NCBI RefSeq assembly: GCF_900102625.1 | Contig: NZ_FMZC01000001.1 | Coordinates: 496,001 to 560,000, forward strand | From: Paracidovorax valerianellae | GTDB taxonomy: Bacteria; Pseudomonadota; Gammaproteobacteria; Burkholderiales; Burkholderiaceae_C | Direction: 5' to 3' | Length of the DNA stretch: 64,000 bases | In this document: positions 55,489 through 63,640 of the stretch, in pieces | How the letters are laid out: every line of letters starts with the position of its first letter | How positions within the stretch are numbered: position 1 is the stretch's first letter | Program-made: the position numbers and the translations under genes | The notes under the pieces: generated by a model | Told to the model about the DNA's origin: nothing | Seen by the model: only the letters and a program-made list of their open reading frames with translations | Database searches by the model: none

Positions 55489-56124
55489 ATGCGAAAGCTG
55501 TCGATCTGCGTGATGGCCCTCTTCCTGGCCGGCTGCGCCACGCAACGCTCGGACAGCCTCTCGCTGGACGCCCCTGCCGGCAGCGCGCAGGGCGCTGACC
55601 CGGCCCGTCAGGCCGCGGACCTGGCGGACTGCCAGCGCTACGCCAGCCAGATCGGCGTGGCCAGCGAAACGGTGGACGGCCTGGTGGCCGGCGCCGTGCT
55701 GGCGGCCACGGTGGTGTGGGCACTGGGCGGCAGCCGCAATGCGGTGCAGGATTCGGCACTGATCGGCGGGGCGCTCGGCGCCACGCAGGGCGTGCAGGCG
55801 CTCGACCGCCGCCAGCGCATCGTGGCCAACTGCATGGCCGGCCGGGGCCATGCGGGCGGCACCTACGCCGCCCTGCCGCCGCTGCCCGAGCCCAACCAGC
55901 CGGCGGCCATGGCGCATGCCGACTACACGCACCTACCGGCGCGCGCCATCGGCACGGACACGTTCAATGCCGAGCGCCTGGCGCGCGACCAGTCCTGCAC
56001 CGCCACGCCCATGGCCTGGCTGGCGGCGAAGGGCCCGGGCTTTGAAACCTACACCGTGCCTTGCAGCAACGGCGACGCCTTGGCGATCCGCTGCGAATTC
56101 GGCCAGTGCCGCGTGCTGCGCTGA
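55489..56124 (+). CDS. Lipoprotein with glycine-zipper-like segment
   Basis: A 211-residue predicted lipoprotein: lipobox LAGC (Cys16) after MRKLSICVMALF, AAGGAG before the ATG. A helical Gly/Ala segment (VAGAVLAATVVWALGGSRNAVQDSALIGGALGATQG, in parts) resembles a glycine zipper. The C-terminal part has four Cys residues (DQSCTATP, YTVPCSNGD, IRCEFGQCRVL) that may pair as disulfides. The function is unknown. Confidence 0.68.
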   Translation: MRKLSICVMALFLAGCATQRSDSLSLDAPAGSAQGADPARQAADLADCQRYASQIGVASETVDGLVAGAVLAATVVWALGGSRNAVQDSALIGGALGATQGVQALDRRQRIVANCMAGRGHAGGTYAALPPLPEPNQPAAMAHADYTHLPARAIGTDTFNAERLARDQSCTATPMAWLAAKGPGFETYTVPCSNGDALAIRCEFGQCRVLR

Positions 56125-56149
56125 CCCACCGCCGAAACCGCCGCGTGCG

Positions 56150-56521
56150 CTATTCGGTGTGCGGTCCCGCAGCCGCTGCCTGCGGCGCACGGCCAGCCAG
56201 CGGGTGCGCGATGCCGCCATCGCCGTAGGAGCGGATCACCTGCGCGATGGTGACGTGGTAGCCGGCCAGCCACCGGGCCTGCTGCTGTTTTGCCGTGGCA
56301 TGCGCGGGATGGTCCATGAGCTGGCGCAGCGCCTCCATCGATTCCCAGTAGTACACGTTCGACACCTGGCCCGTGGCCGGGTTTTCCCAAGCCTCTTCGC
56401 CCAGGTAGCCGGGGATGGACTTCGCGATCTGCGCGATGGTCTGGTCCAGCGCGTGGAACGCGTCGTCGTACTGCCGTTTTTGGAAAGTGAAGGTCGATGT
56501 GTACATGGTCCGCGCGATCAT
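56150..56521 (-). CDS. Antibiotic-biosynthesis monooxygenase (ABM)-like protein
   Basis: A small dimeric alpha/beta-barrel type protein of about 123 residues. It has YTSTFTFQ at the start, the SIPGYLGEEAWENPATGQVSNVYYWESMEALRQLMDH core typical of ABM-fold proteins (in parts), and a C-terminal extension. ABM proteins include small monooxygenases and heme-degrading enzymes; the specific role is unknown. The ATG at 56521 overlaps the stop of the PaiB-like gene; an ATG five codons later is possible. Confidence 0.7.
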   Translation of the reverse strand: MIARTMYTSTFTFQKRQYDDAFHALDQTIAQIAKSIPGYLGEEAWENPATGQVSNVYYWESMEALRQLMDHPAHATAKQQQARWLAGYHVTIAQVIRSYGDGGIAHPLAGRAPQAAAAGPHTE

Positions 56522-57141
56522 GCATCGGGGCGCATGCGTGCCGCCAGGTCGCCGTGGCCGCGCGCCTGCAGCGTGTCGGCGGCGCCCGCCAGGTCGCGCG
56601 GTTCGCGGTTCTGGCTGAGCTTGGATTTGCCGACCAGCGAAGTGATGGCGATCTCGATGCCCACGATGTTCTGCAGCATTGCGTTGATGAAATCGGGCGC
56701 CGAATCGCCCATCTTCCAAGGCCGGGGTTCCGCGGCCTCGTGCTGGCGCGTCAGCCGGGCGACCAGGCGGCGCACGAAGCGCTCGTCGTCATGCACCGTC
56801 AGCACGCCGTGCGCGTGCACGACCTCGTAGTTCCAGGTGGGCACCATGCGGTGCGACTCGTGCTTGCTGGGGTACCAGTTGGGCGAGATGTAGGCCTGCG
56901 GGCCCTGGAACACCACCATGACCGGCGTGCCCGTGGGGCAGCGCTGCCACAGCGGGTTGGCGCGGGCCACATGGGCGGACAACTGGCCGTGCTCGCCCAC
57001 CGCGGGGTCGAACTCGAACGGCAGGTGGTCGGCGTCCAGCCCGTCCGGGCCGTGCGTGACCAAGGTGCCCAGCGGGTACTCGCGCAGCAGGCGGTGCAGG
57101 GGCTCGGGCCGGGTCTCGGCGAAATGCGGGGGGATGTACAT
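56518..57141 (-). CDS. FMN-binding PaiB-family protein
   Basis: A 207-residue protein of the split-barrel flavin-binding fold, PaiB type. It begins MYIPPHFAET and has LGTLVTHGPDGLDADHLPFEF, YISPNWYPSK and VPTWNYEVVHAHG. In Bacillus PaiB was described as a negative regulator, but the fold binds FMN and could be an oxidoreductase. It is divergent from the MocR-type regulator 84 bases away and probably its target. It overlaps the ABM gene by four bases. Confidence 0.85.
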   Translation of the reverse strand: MYIPPHFAETRPEPLHRLLREYPLGTLVTHGPDGLDADHLPFEFDPAVGEHGQLSAHVARANPLWQRCPTGTPVMVVFQGPQAYISPNWYPSKHESHRMVPTWNYEVVHAHGVLTVHDDERFVRRLVARLTRQHEAAEPRPWKMGDSAPDFINAMLQNIVGIEIAITSLVGKSKLSQNREPRDLAGAADTLQARGHGDLAARMRPDA

Positions 57142-57225
57142 GGGGCGTCGCTCGTGCAGAAATGATTCACCCGGACTGTCGCGCAGAACCGGCACAATCC
57201 GAAGATCCAGTTTCAGGCAATTTCA
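57142..57225. promoter_or_regulatory. Divergent control region paiB-like / MocR-type regulator
   Basis: 84 bases between divergent start codons. MocR-type regulators usually bind such regions to control the divergent gene and themselves. I see no clear repeated operator. Confidence 0.4.
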
Positions 57226-58734
57226 ATGGGCCAGTTGCACACCTCCGACCCCGCAGGCCTTGGCACCGGCACCGGCCGCCGCATCTACGACCTGCTGCGC
57301 GCGCAGATCGCCGATGGCACGCTGGCTGCGGGCGCGCGGGCGCCGTCCACCCGCGCGCTGGCGGCCGACCTGGGCGTCTCGCGCACCACCGTCACGGCGG
57401 CCTACGAGCAACTGGCGGCCGAAGGCTTCCTCGTCACCGCGGTGGGGCGGGCCGCGCGCGTGGCCATTCCGCCGGCTGCGGCCGCCCGGCACGTTGCAGC
57501 GCCCGGGCGCCGCGGCAAGGCGCCGTTGAGGCTGTCGGCCTTCGGCCAGCGTTTGGCCGGCATGGAGATGCCGGGGCTGCCGAACGAGGCGCCGGCCCGA
57601 ATCGACTTTCTGTACGGCGCCGTGGCCTCGCGCGACTTTCCCGCGCTGGCCTGGCGCCGCGCCTACCAGGCCGAGCTGCTGCGCCATCAGCACAGCCTGC
57701 GCTACATCCCGCCCGAAGGCGATGCCGCGCTGCGCCGTTCCATCCAGGGCTACCTGCGGCGCGCGCGCGGGCTGGCCTGCGATGCGGAGCAGATCGTGGT
57801 GGTGCACGGTTCGCAGCAGGGCATCGACCTGTGCGCGCGGCTGCTGCTGGATGCGGGTGATGCGTTCGTCTTCGAGGAACCCGGCTACCTGATGGCGCGC
57901 CGGTGCTTCGAAGCCACGGGCGCCGAACTGCGGGCCGTGCCGGTCGATGCGCAGGGCCTTGATACCACCCATCTGCCGCAGGACGGCCGGGTGCGGCTGG
58001 CCTACGTAACGCCATCGCACCAGTTTCCGCTCGGCGGCGTGCTGCCGATCGGGCGGCGCATGGAGTTGCTGCAGTGGGCGCAGCGCCACCGCGCGTGGAT
58101 CGTGGAGGACGACTACGACGGCGAATTCCGCTACGGCCAGCGCCCCATCGATGCACTGCAATCCATCGACACCGATGGCCGCGTGATCTACATGGGCACC
58201 TTCTCCAAGGCGCTGTCGCCGCAGTTGCGCCTGGGCTACCTCGTGCTGCCGGCCGAGCTGGTGGCGGTGTTCCGCCAGGCCAAGCGCATGGCCGACCGGC
58301 ACGCCCCGGTGCTGGAGCAGCGCACGCTGGCCGCGCTGATCGACAGCGGCGCCTACGAACGCCACGTGCGGCGCACCCGGCGCGAGCATGAGCGCCGCCG
58401 CACCGCGCTGCTCGACGCCATCGCGCGCCATCTGCCGGCCGATGCGTGGCTGGCCGGCACGGCGGCAGGACTGCATGCGGTGCTGTGGCTGCCGTTCCTG
58501 CGTCCGCAGGACGAAACCGCGGTGGTGGCCGCCGCACGCGATCAGGGCGTGGGCGTGTACCCGGTGTCGCCGCTGTTCGCCCCACCGCCGCGAGGCCAGC
58601 CGAAGCGGCCGGGCGGGCTGATGCTGGGCTATGCCAGCCTGACGGTGGAGCAGATCGAGCAAGGGGTGAAGATCCTGGCGGGGGTGCTCGCGCCGTGGGC
58701 GGTGCCCCGGCAGCGGGCAGCGCGACGGCGTTGA
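57226..58734 (+). CDS. MocR-family regulator (GntR DNA-binding plus aminotransferase domain)
   Basis: A 502-residue fusion: a GntR winged helix at about residues 18-85 (RRIYDLLRAQIADGTLAAGARAPSTRALAADLGVSRTTV, in parts) and a type I aminotransferase-like domain (about 125-490). The PLP Lys is in GTFSKALSPQLRLGYL, with PSHQFPLGG and VEDDYDGEFRY. Members such as PdxR and GabR use PLP or amino compounds as effectors. It is divergent from the PaiB-like gene. Confidence 0.9.
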   Translation: MGQLHTSDPAGLGTGTGRRIYDLLRAQIADGTLAAGARAPSTRALAADLGVSRTTVTAAYEQLAAEGFLVTAVGRAARVAIPPAAAARHVAAPGRRGKAPLRLSAFGQRLAGMEMPGLPNEAPARIDFLYGAVASRDFPALAWRRAYQAELLRHQHSLRYIPPEGDAALRRSIQGYLRRARGLACDAEQIVVVHGSQQGIDLCARLLLDAGDAFVFEEPGYLMARRCFEATGAELRAVPVDAQGLDTTHLPQDGRVRLAYVTPSHQFPLGGVLPIGRRMELLQWAQRHRAWIVEDDYDGEFRYGQRPIDALQSIDTDGRVIYMGTFSKALSPQLRLGYLVLPAELVAVFRQAKRMADRHAPVLEQRTLAALIDSGAYERHVRRTRREHERRRTALLDAIARHLPADAWLAGTAAGLHAVLWLPFLRPQDETAVVAAARDQGVGVYPVSPLFAPPPRGQPKRPGGLMLGYASLTVEQIEQGVKILAGVLAPWAVPRQRAARRR

Positions 58735-58864
58735 ACCGAGCATGTCGGTGGCCGGGCCGCGAAGGCGAGTGACACCGGGCCGGTTATCCTGCCCGCCGTT
58801 ACCGGCAGCGCATTTAGTGCCTGCTGCACCCTCCCGCTTTCGCCTCTTCCACCCCTTCCATCGG

Positions 58865-59644
58865 ATGCCCCCCCTGCACCTTCTCTGGCGCGACGAGCAC
58901 CTCGTTGCGGTCTACAAACCTGCCGGCTGGCTCGTGCACCGCACGGGGCTGGACGCGGGCGAGACGCGCTTCGTCATGCAGGTGCTGCGCGACCAGATCG
59001 GGCAGCACGTGTACCCGGTGCACCGGCTCGACAAAGGCACCTGCGGCGTGCTGGTGATGGCGCTGCACCCGGCCGCGGCGCGCGCGCTGTCGCAGGCATT
59101 CGAGCACCACACGGTGCGCAAGCGCTACCTGGCGCTGGTGCGCGGCTGGGCGCCCGAAACGGCCGAGGTGGACCACCCCCTGCGACCGGACGACGCACCG
59201 CCCGATGCGCCCGTGCAGAGCGCCCACACCTCGCTGCGCTGCCTGGCCCGGCTGGAGCTGCCCGAGGCGGCCGACCCACGCTTTCCAGGCACCCGTGCCT
59301 CGCTGGTTGAGGCCGTGCCCACGACCGGTCGGCGCCACCAGATCCGCCGCCACCTCAAGCACCTGGCCCACCCGATCCTGGGCGATGCCACGCACGGCAA
59401 AGGCCCGCTCAACCGCTGGTGGGCCGAGCGGCTGGGGCGCCAGCGCCTGTGGCTGCATGCCTGGCACCTGGGCCTGCCGCACCCGGTGACCGGCGAGTGG
59501 CTGGACCTGGAAAGCGGGCTGCCCGCGTGGACTGGGGCGGCACCGGGCCCCACCGTATCGCCCACGGCTCCGGCGGCCATCGCCGGCGATGCGCTGGACT
59601 GGCAGCAGCGCGTGCTTGCCCTGCCCTGGCAACCGCTGGGATGA
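58865..59644 (+). CDS. truC: tRNA pseudouridine synthase TruC type
   Basis: A 259-residue RluA-family enzyme with the catalytic Asp in VHRLDKGTCGVLVMAL. Other blocks are LHLLWRDEHLVAVYKPAGWLVH (in parts), the GRRHQIRRHLKHL region and HPILGDATHGKG. The short size and sequence match TruC, which makes pseudouridine 65 in tRNA. I chose the ATG at 58865; an upstream in-frame part from 58742 is not conserved in character. Confidence 0.9.
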   Translation: MPPLHLLWRDEHLVAVYKPAGWLVHRTGLDAGETRFVMQVLRDQIGQHVYPVHRLDKGTCGVLVMALHPAAARALSQAFEHHTVRKRYLALVRGWAPETAEVDHPLRPDDAPPDAPVQSAHTSLRCLARLELPEAADPRFPGTRASLVEAVPTTGRRHQIRRHLKHLAHPILGDATHGKGPLNRWWAERLGRQRLWLHAWHLGLPHPVTGEWLDLESGLPAWTGAAPGPTVSPTAPAAIAGDALDWQQRVLALPWQPLG

Positions 59645-59810
59645 TGGCGGCGGAGCCACCACCGCCGGTCGCGTCCTACCTGCGCTGTCGCCGGAGGCTG
59701 CTGGCAAAGCCTGCGCGCCGAGCCGACATTGGCTGGCGGCTGGCCGAAGCGGCCTTCCTCAAGCCGGCCACTGCAGCCGCACCGATTCATTTTTCATGGG
59801 GTATTTCCGG

Positions 59811-59867
59811 ATGACCAAGACACTGCTTCTGCTGCTTCTCGCCCCGGTGCACGGAGTGCATTCGTGA
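59811..59867 (+). CDS. Possible 18-aa leader peptide before mgtC
   Basis: ATG at 59811 opens an 18-codon frame, MTKTLLLLLLAPVHGVHS, whose TGA overlaps the mgtC ATG by one base. Six leucine codons in a row (CTG, CTT, CTG, CTG, CTT, CTC) make it look like a regulatory leader, as known upstream of mgtA/mgtC in enterobacteria. There is no good ribosome-binding site, and the reading frame is also open upstream, so this may be chance. Confidence 0.25.
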   Translation: MTKTLLLLLLAPVHGVHS

Positions 59868-60367
59868 TGGGCTGGTGGGACCAGATCGCCACCACTGTGG
59901 CCATGGAGTTTTCCGACTTGACCGACCTGGGCCAGGCCACGCGCATCGTGGTGCGCCTGGGCATCGCCGGGCTGCTGGGCGGCATGCTGGGCTGGGAGCG
60001 CGAGAACAAGGGCAAGGCGGCTGGCGTGCGCACGCACATGCTGGTGTCGATGGGTGCGGCGATGTTCGTGCTGGTCGCGCAGCAGGCCGGCATCAGCGCG
60101 GGGGACAACAGCCGCGTGCTGCAGGGCATCGTCGCGGGCGTGGGCTTTCTGGGCGCGGGCACCATCCTGAAGGGCGACGGCGAGAGCCAGGTGAAGGGGC
60201 TGACCACGGCGGCCGGCATCTGGCTCACCGCGGCCATCGGCGTGGCGGCGGGGCTGGGCCTGGAGGCAACGGCGGTGCTCAGCACCTTGCTGGCGCTGGC
60301 GATCTTCAACGCCGTTCCGCTGGTGCAGCGCATGACCACGCGGCACGACGATCCGGTTCGAAAATAG
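59867..60367 (+). CDS. mgtC: MgtC/SapB family membrane protein
   Basis: A 166-residue inner-membrane protein with four or five TM helices. It has the family blocks RLGIAGLLGGMLGWERENKGKAAGVRTHMLV (in parts) and GVGFLGAGTILKG followed by KGLTTAAGIWLTAAIGVAAGLG. MgtC proteins inhibit the F1Fo ATP synthase in some pathogens and help with low magnesium; a role here is inferred from the family. It lacks the long C-terminal cytoplasmic domain of Salmonella MgtC. Confidence 0.88.
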   Translation: MGWWDQIATTVAMEFSDLTDLGQATRIVVRLGIAGLLGGMLGWERENKGKAAGVRTHMLVSMGAAMFVLVAQQAGISAGDNSRVLQGIVAGVGFLGAGTILKGDGESQVKGLTTAAGIWLTAAIGVAAGLGLEATAVLSTLLALAIFNAVPLVQRMTTRHDDPVRK

Positions 60368-60429
60368 CGGGGCTTTGTGGCGTACCATCGCGCCACGGTC
60401 CCACCCGGTGACCTGAAACGGAGGACCCC

Positions 60430-60573
60430 ATGGCCAAAGGCGAACAGCGTAGCAACAAGATGGCGAAGAAACCCAAGAAGGACACTTCGCCCCCGAAAGA
60501 AGGCGGCGGCTCCGACCGTCCCATGGCACCCATCACCGCCGTGGCACCCCGCGGCAAGTTGAAGAACAAGTAA
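60430..60573 (+). CDS. Small Lys/Pro-rich protein (47 aa)
   Basis: A short frame with GGAGGACCCC before the ATG gives a 47-residue protein starting MAKGEQRSNKMAKKPKKD and ending GKLKNK. Similar very small Lys-rich proteins with a MAKG.QRSNK start are, as I recall, common in Burkholderiales. It has no membrane segment and is highly basic, so it may bind nucleic acid; the function is unknown. A strong terminator lies 41 bases after its stop. Confidence 0.7.
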   Translation: MAKGEQRSNKMAKKPKKDTSPPKEGGGSDRPMAPITAVAPRGKLKNK

Positions 60574-60614
60574 ATTGAACAAGCAGGGCCGGCTCGTCCG
60601 CCCCGCCCACCAAT

Positions 60615-60655
60615 GGCGGCCTGCGCTGGCTTACAGCGCAGGCCGCCGTTTTTTC
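60615..60655 (+). terminator. Strong intrinsic terminator
   Basis: GGCGGCCTGCGCTG and CAGCGCAGGCCGCC form a perfect 14-bp stem with a short loop followed by GTTTTTT. It ends plus-strand transcription after the small Lys-rich gene. The soxR stop codon on the other strand lies in its loop. Confidence 0.9.
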
Positions 60656-61188
60656 TTGGGCGCCGGCCAGATCCACTGGGGCATCACCGGCACGGCAGGT
60701 TCAACAGCATCGACCGGCGCGGCGGCGGCTTCGAAGTGCGGCCCCGGCCCGGCCTGGGCCAACTGGTCCTGGGCATTGCGCAACGGGCAATCCTTGAGCG
60801 ACAAGCAACCGCAGCCGATGCAGCCGTCGAGCTGGTCCCTGAGCTGCGTCAGCATGCGGATGCGGTCCTCCAGGCCGCTCTTCCAGGCCGCCGACATGCG
60901 CCGCCAGTCCGCCGCCGTGGGCGTTCGGCCTTGCGGCAATGCCTGCAGCGCCTCGGCAATGTCCGACAGCGGCACGCCCATGCGCTGGGCCACCTTGATG
61001 ACCGCCACGCGCCGCAGCACCGAGCGCGGATAGCGCCGCTGGTTGCCTGCGCTGCGCACGCTGCCGATCAGCCCCTTGGCCTCGTAGAAATGCAGCGCCG
61101 ACACGGCCAGGCCGCTGCGTGCGGCCACTTCCCCCACGGTCAATTCGGGGGTGGCATGGGCGGGTTTCGAGGGGTCGTCTGCAGGCAT
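60631..61188 (-). CDS. soxR: Redox-sensing MerR-family regulator SoxR
   Basis: A 185-residue MerR-family activator. The winged helix ([25 protein letters not shown]) is at about residues 17-41, followed by a dimerisation helix. The [2Fe-2S] motif [12 protein letters not shown] has the CxxCxC-x5-C spacing of SoxR. Oxidation of the cluster by redox-active compounds switches it on. Divergent from a RidA-like gene whose promoter carries a SoxR box. The soxR stop lies in the terminator of the opposite gene. Outside enterobacteria SoxR controls its targets directly, with no SoxS. Confidence 0.94.
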   Translation of the reverse strand: MPADDPSKPAHATPELTVGEVAARSGLAVSALHFYEAKGLIGSVRSAGNQRRYPRSVLRRVAVIKVAQRMGVPLSDIAEALQALPQGRTPTAADWRRMSAAWKSGLEDRIRMLTQLRDQLDGCIGCGCLSLKDCPLRNAQDQLAQAGPGPHFEAAAAPVDAVEPAVPVMPQWIWPAPKKKRRPAL

Positions 61189-61211
61189 GAAAACCAACGG
61201 TAAGGAATGGG

Positions 61212-61242
61212 TTGACCTCAAGTTTAATTGAGGTTTGATACT
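61212..61242 (+). promoter_or_regulatory. SoxR-box promoter of the ridA-like/MFS unit
   Basis: A -35 TTGACC (61212-61217) and a -10 GATACT (61237-61242) are 19 bases apart, the over-long spacing of MerR/SoxR-activated promoters. The spacer carries the palindrome CCTCAAGTTTAATTGAGG (61216-61233), an almost exact SoxR operator. It points towards the RidA-like gene, while the divergent soxR gene starts 24 bases before it. Confidence 0.85.
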
Positions 61243-61275
61243 GCAGGCCTCTTCACTCCACAGGCCGGTTACCCC

Positions 61276-61791
61276 ATGTCCAGCACGAACTCCGCAGCCG
61301 CTTCCACCGCCCCTTCAAGCCGTTCCGCAGGCCCCGCCGCGGCGGCCTACATCGCCCCGCTGGGCACCCGTGGCGCCCCCGCCATGGCGCTGTCGCTCCT
61401 GAACCCGCCGGGCCTGTACGACCCGCAGCCCAACGGCTATTCGCACCTGGCCGTGGTGCAGGGCGCGGCGCGCACGGTGCATGTGGCGGGCCAGGGCGGG
61501 GAAGATGCCCAGGGCCGGCTGGCGGAAGGCTTCGGGGCCCAGGTGGACCAGGCGCTGGCCAACCTGCGCACCGCGCTCGGCGCGGCCGGGGCCGAACTGA
61601 AGGACGTGGCCAAGCTCACCGTGCTGGTCGTGGACCACAGCGAAGAGCGCCTGCGCTCGTTCGGCCAGGCGCTGATGGCCGCTTGGGCCGGCGCGCCGAC
61701 ACCCGCCTGCACGCTGATCCCCGTGCCGCGCCTGGCGCTGGACGGCATGCTGTTCGAGATCGACGCGCTTGCCTACGTGCCGGCCCGCTGA
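61276..61791 (+). CDS. RidA-family (YjgF/YER057c) protein, probable SoxR target
   Basis: A protein of about 171 residues with a low-complexity Ala/Ser/Thr N-terminus and a RidA fold: [57 protein letters not shown] (in parts) and [23 protein letters not shown]. RidA proteins hydrolyse reactive enamine/imine intermediates; some are stress proteins. The start is uncertain (ATG 61276). It lies right after the SoxR-box promoter and 101 bases before an MFS exporter gene, forming a likely redox-stress unit. Confidence 0.82.
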   Translation: MSSTNSAAASTAPSSRSAGPAAAAYIAPLGTRGAPAMALSLLNPPGLYDPQPNGYSHLAVVQGAARTVHVAGQGGEDAQGRLAEGFGAQVDQALANLRTALGAAGAELKDVAKLTVLVVDHSEERLRSFGQALMAAWAGAPTPACTLIPVPRLALDGMLFEIDALAYVPAR

Positions 61792-61892
61792 CGCGCTGGC
61801 ATCCTTCCGCCCTTGCCGTACGGCCTCGGGCCCTTCCATCGTCCGCCCCCCGCCCGCCAACCTCCACTGCTTCGCCTTCACGCTCCGTTCGC

Positions 61893-63125
61893 ATGCCTTC
61901 CAACGCCCTCCCCGCCTCCTCTTCCAGCCCCTCTGCCGCCGCTGGGCTGTCCACCCCAGTCCTGCTGCTGATGGCCGTGGCCTGCGGCCTGTGCGCGGGG
62001 GCCAACTATTTCAACCAGCCGCTGCTGCATTCCATCGCCGTGCACCTGAACGTGTCCGAGGGCATGGCAGCGCTCACCGTCACCATCGCGCAAGTGGCCT
62101 ATGCCTTCGGACTGCTGCTGCTCGTCCCGCTGGGTGACAAGCTGGAGCGGCGGCGCCTGATCGCCACGCTGATGGTGCTGGCGGCGGTCGGGCTCTTCCT
62201 GAGCGGCTTTGCCGACAGCTTCGCGCTGCTGGCGCTGGGCACGCTGATGACGGGGCTGTTTTCGGTGGCCGCGCAGGTGCTGGTGCCCATGGCGGCGGCG
62301 CTGGCCGCGCCCGGGCGCAGCGGGCAGGCCGTGGGGCTGGTGATGAGCGGCCTGCTGACCGGCATTCTGGCCGCGCGCAGCGTGGCAGGCCTGCTGTCGG
62401 GCCTGGGCGGATGGAACCTGGTGTACCGGGTGGGCGGCGTGGCCGTGCTGCTGGTGGCCGTGGCGCTGTGGTTCGCACTGCCCACGCTGCGCAGCCCCAA
62501 TCCGCCGAGCTACGGGCAGGTGCTGCGGTCGCTGGGCACGCTGGCGCTGCGCCACCCGCGCCTGCGCAGCCGCGCGCTGCTGGGCGGACTGTCGTTCGCC
62601 TCGGTGAGCGTGCTGTTCTCCACCATGGCGCTGATGCTGGCCGGCCCCGCCCACCGCATGAGCGACGCGCACATCGGCCTCGTCGGGCTGGCCGGCGTGG
62701 CGGGTGCGCTGATGGCCAACGTGGCCGGCCGCCTGGCCGACCAGGGCCGCGAACAGATCACCACCCGCGTCTCGGTGCTGTTGATGCTGGGCAGCTGGGC
62801 GGCGCTGTGGCTGGGCGGCACGTCCATCGTGTGGTTCCTGATCGGCATGCTGGTGATCGACCTGGCGCTGCAGGGCGTGCACATCAGCAACCAGAACGTG
62901 ATCTACCAGTTGGCACCCGAGGCACGTTCGCGCCTCAACGCGGTGTACATGACCACCTACTTCACCGGCGCCGCGCTGGGCTCGGCCCTCGGCTCGGCCG
63001 CATGGCAACGCGGCGGCTGGAGTGCGGCGTGCCTCACCGGCGTGGGCGTGGCGGTGCTCAATGCCCTGGCGATGGTGCACGACGCGCGGCTGGCAAAACG
63101 TGCGCCGGGCCTGAGCGGCCGCTAG
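61893..63125 (+). CDS. MFS transporter, probable drug/metabolite exporter
   Basis: A 410-residue major facilitator with about 12 TM helices. It has the motif ANYFNQPLLHSIA in TM1, the A-motif-like GDKLERRRLIATLMV after TM2, and a second-half repeat GRLADQGREQITTR. The substrate is unknown. It lies 101 bases behind the RidA-like gene on the same strand and may be under the same SoxR-box promoter; SoxR-controlled efflux pumps are known in Pseudomonas. Confidence 0.83.
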   Translation: MPSNALPASSSSPSAAAGLSTPVLLLMAVACGLCAGANYFNQPLLHSIAVHLNVSEGMAALTVTIAQVAYAFGLLLLVPLGDKLERRRLIATLMVLAAVGLFLSGFADSFALLALGTLMTGLFSVAAQVLVPMAAALAAPGRSGQAVGLVMSGLLTGILAARSVAGLLSGLGGWNLVYRVGGVAVLLVAVALWFALPTLRSPNPPSYGQVLRSLGTLALRHPRLRSRALLGGLSFASVSVLFSTMALMLAGPAHRMSDAHIGLVGLAGVAGALMANVAGRLADQGREQITTRVSVLLMLGSWAALWLGGTSIVWFLIGMLVIDLALQGVHISNQNVIYQLAPEARSRLNAVYMTTYFTGAALGSALGSAAWQRGGWSAACLTGVGVAVLNALAMVHDARLAKRAPGLSGR

Positions 63126-63248
63126 CCGCGCCCTTTACGCCCGGTTGCAAAGCAGTCGGTTGCCTTGCAGTGGGGCCCTTCGTGCAGCGCAGCAAAAAGG
63201 GAACGGGTCCGACACGGCGCGGGCAGCCCCTGCCATGTAATGGGCTGA

Positions 63249-63268
63249 GCCGCCCGGCACCGGGCGGC
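63249..63268. other. GC-rich perfect inverted repeat
   Basis: GCCGCCCGG-CA-CCGGGCGGC between the MFS gene and the next small gene, 31 bases before the latter's start. It has no T-run, so it may be a weak terminator or a leader hairpin near the ribosome-binding site. Confidence 0.45.
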
Positions 63269-63299
63269 CTATAGCAAACCACCCGAGGAGGACCATCCC

Positions 63300-63554
63300 A
63301 TGAAGCAACACGCCACCATCCGCGGAGAAGTCACTTACCGCGAAGGCGACGGCATGCCGATCGCCATTCCCGAGGGCCCGGTCGAACTGGTCCACGCGCC
63401 CGACAGCGTGACGCTGAGCTGGACAGCGGACAACGACGCGGCAGGCCTGGCCGCCATGCCCCGCGACCAATACGAGCTGTATGTGAACGACGGCAAGATC
63501 CTGCCGCAAGGCGGCCACGCCGAAGAGGGCCACGTCGCCCCGGCCAGCGCATAA
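63300..63554 (+). CDS. Small conserved-looking protein (84 aa)
   Basis: An 84-residue soluble protein beginning MKQHATIRGEVTYREGDG with AGGAGGA upstream. It has IPEGPVELVHAPDSVTLSW and DQYELYVNDGKI, beta-rich and acidic. Proteins of this pattern are, as I recall, common in Burkholderiales but uncharacterised. It stands alone, followed by a hairpin at 63570-63591. Confidence 0.7.
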   Translation: MKQHATIRGEVTYREGDGMPIAIPEGPVELVHAPDSVTLSWTADNDAAGLAAMPRDQYELYVNDGKILPQGGHAEEGHVAPASA

Positions 63555-63569
63555 CCCTGCAAAACGCGC

Positions 63570-63591
63570 CCGCCCGGCGGTTGCCGGGCGG
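63570..63591. terminator. GC hairpin after the small gene
   Basis: CCGCCCGGC-GGTT-GCCGGGCGG is a 9-bp perfect stem with a tetraloop, 16 bases after the stop of the 84-residue gene. No T-run follows. Confidence 0.5.
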
Positions 63592-63640
63592 CGCAGCAAC
63601 CGCCTGGATCAGTTCAACAACGGATCAATCCCGCACCGGC

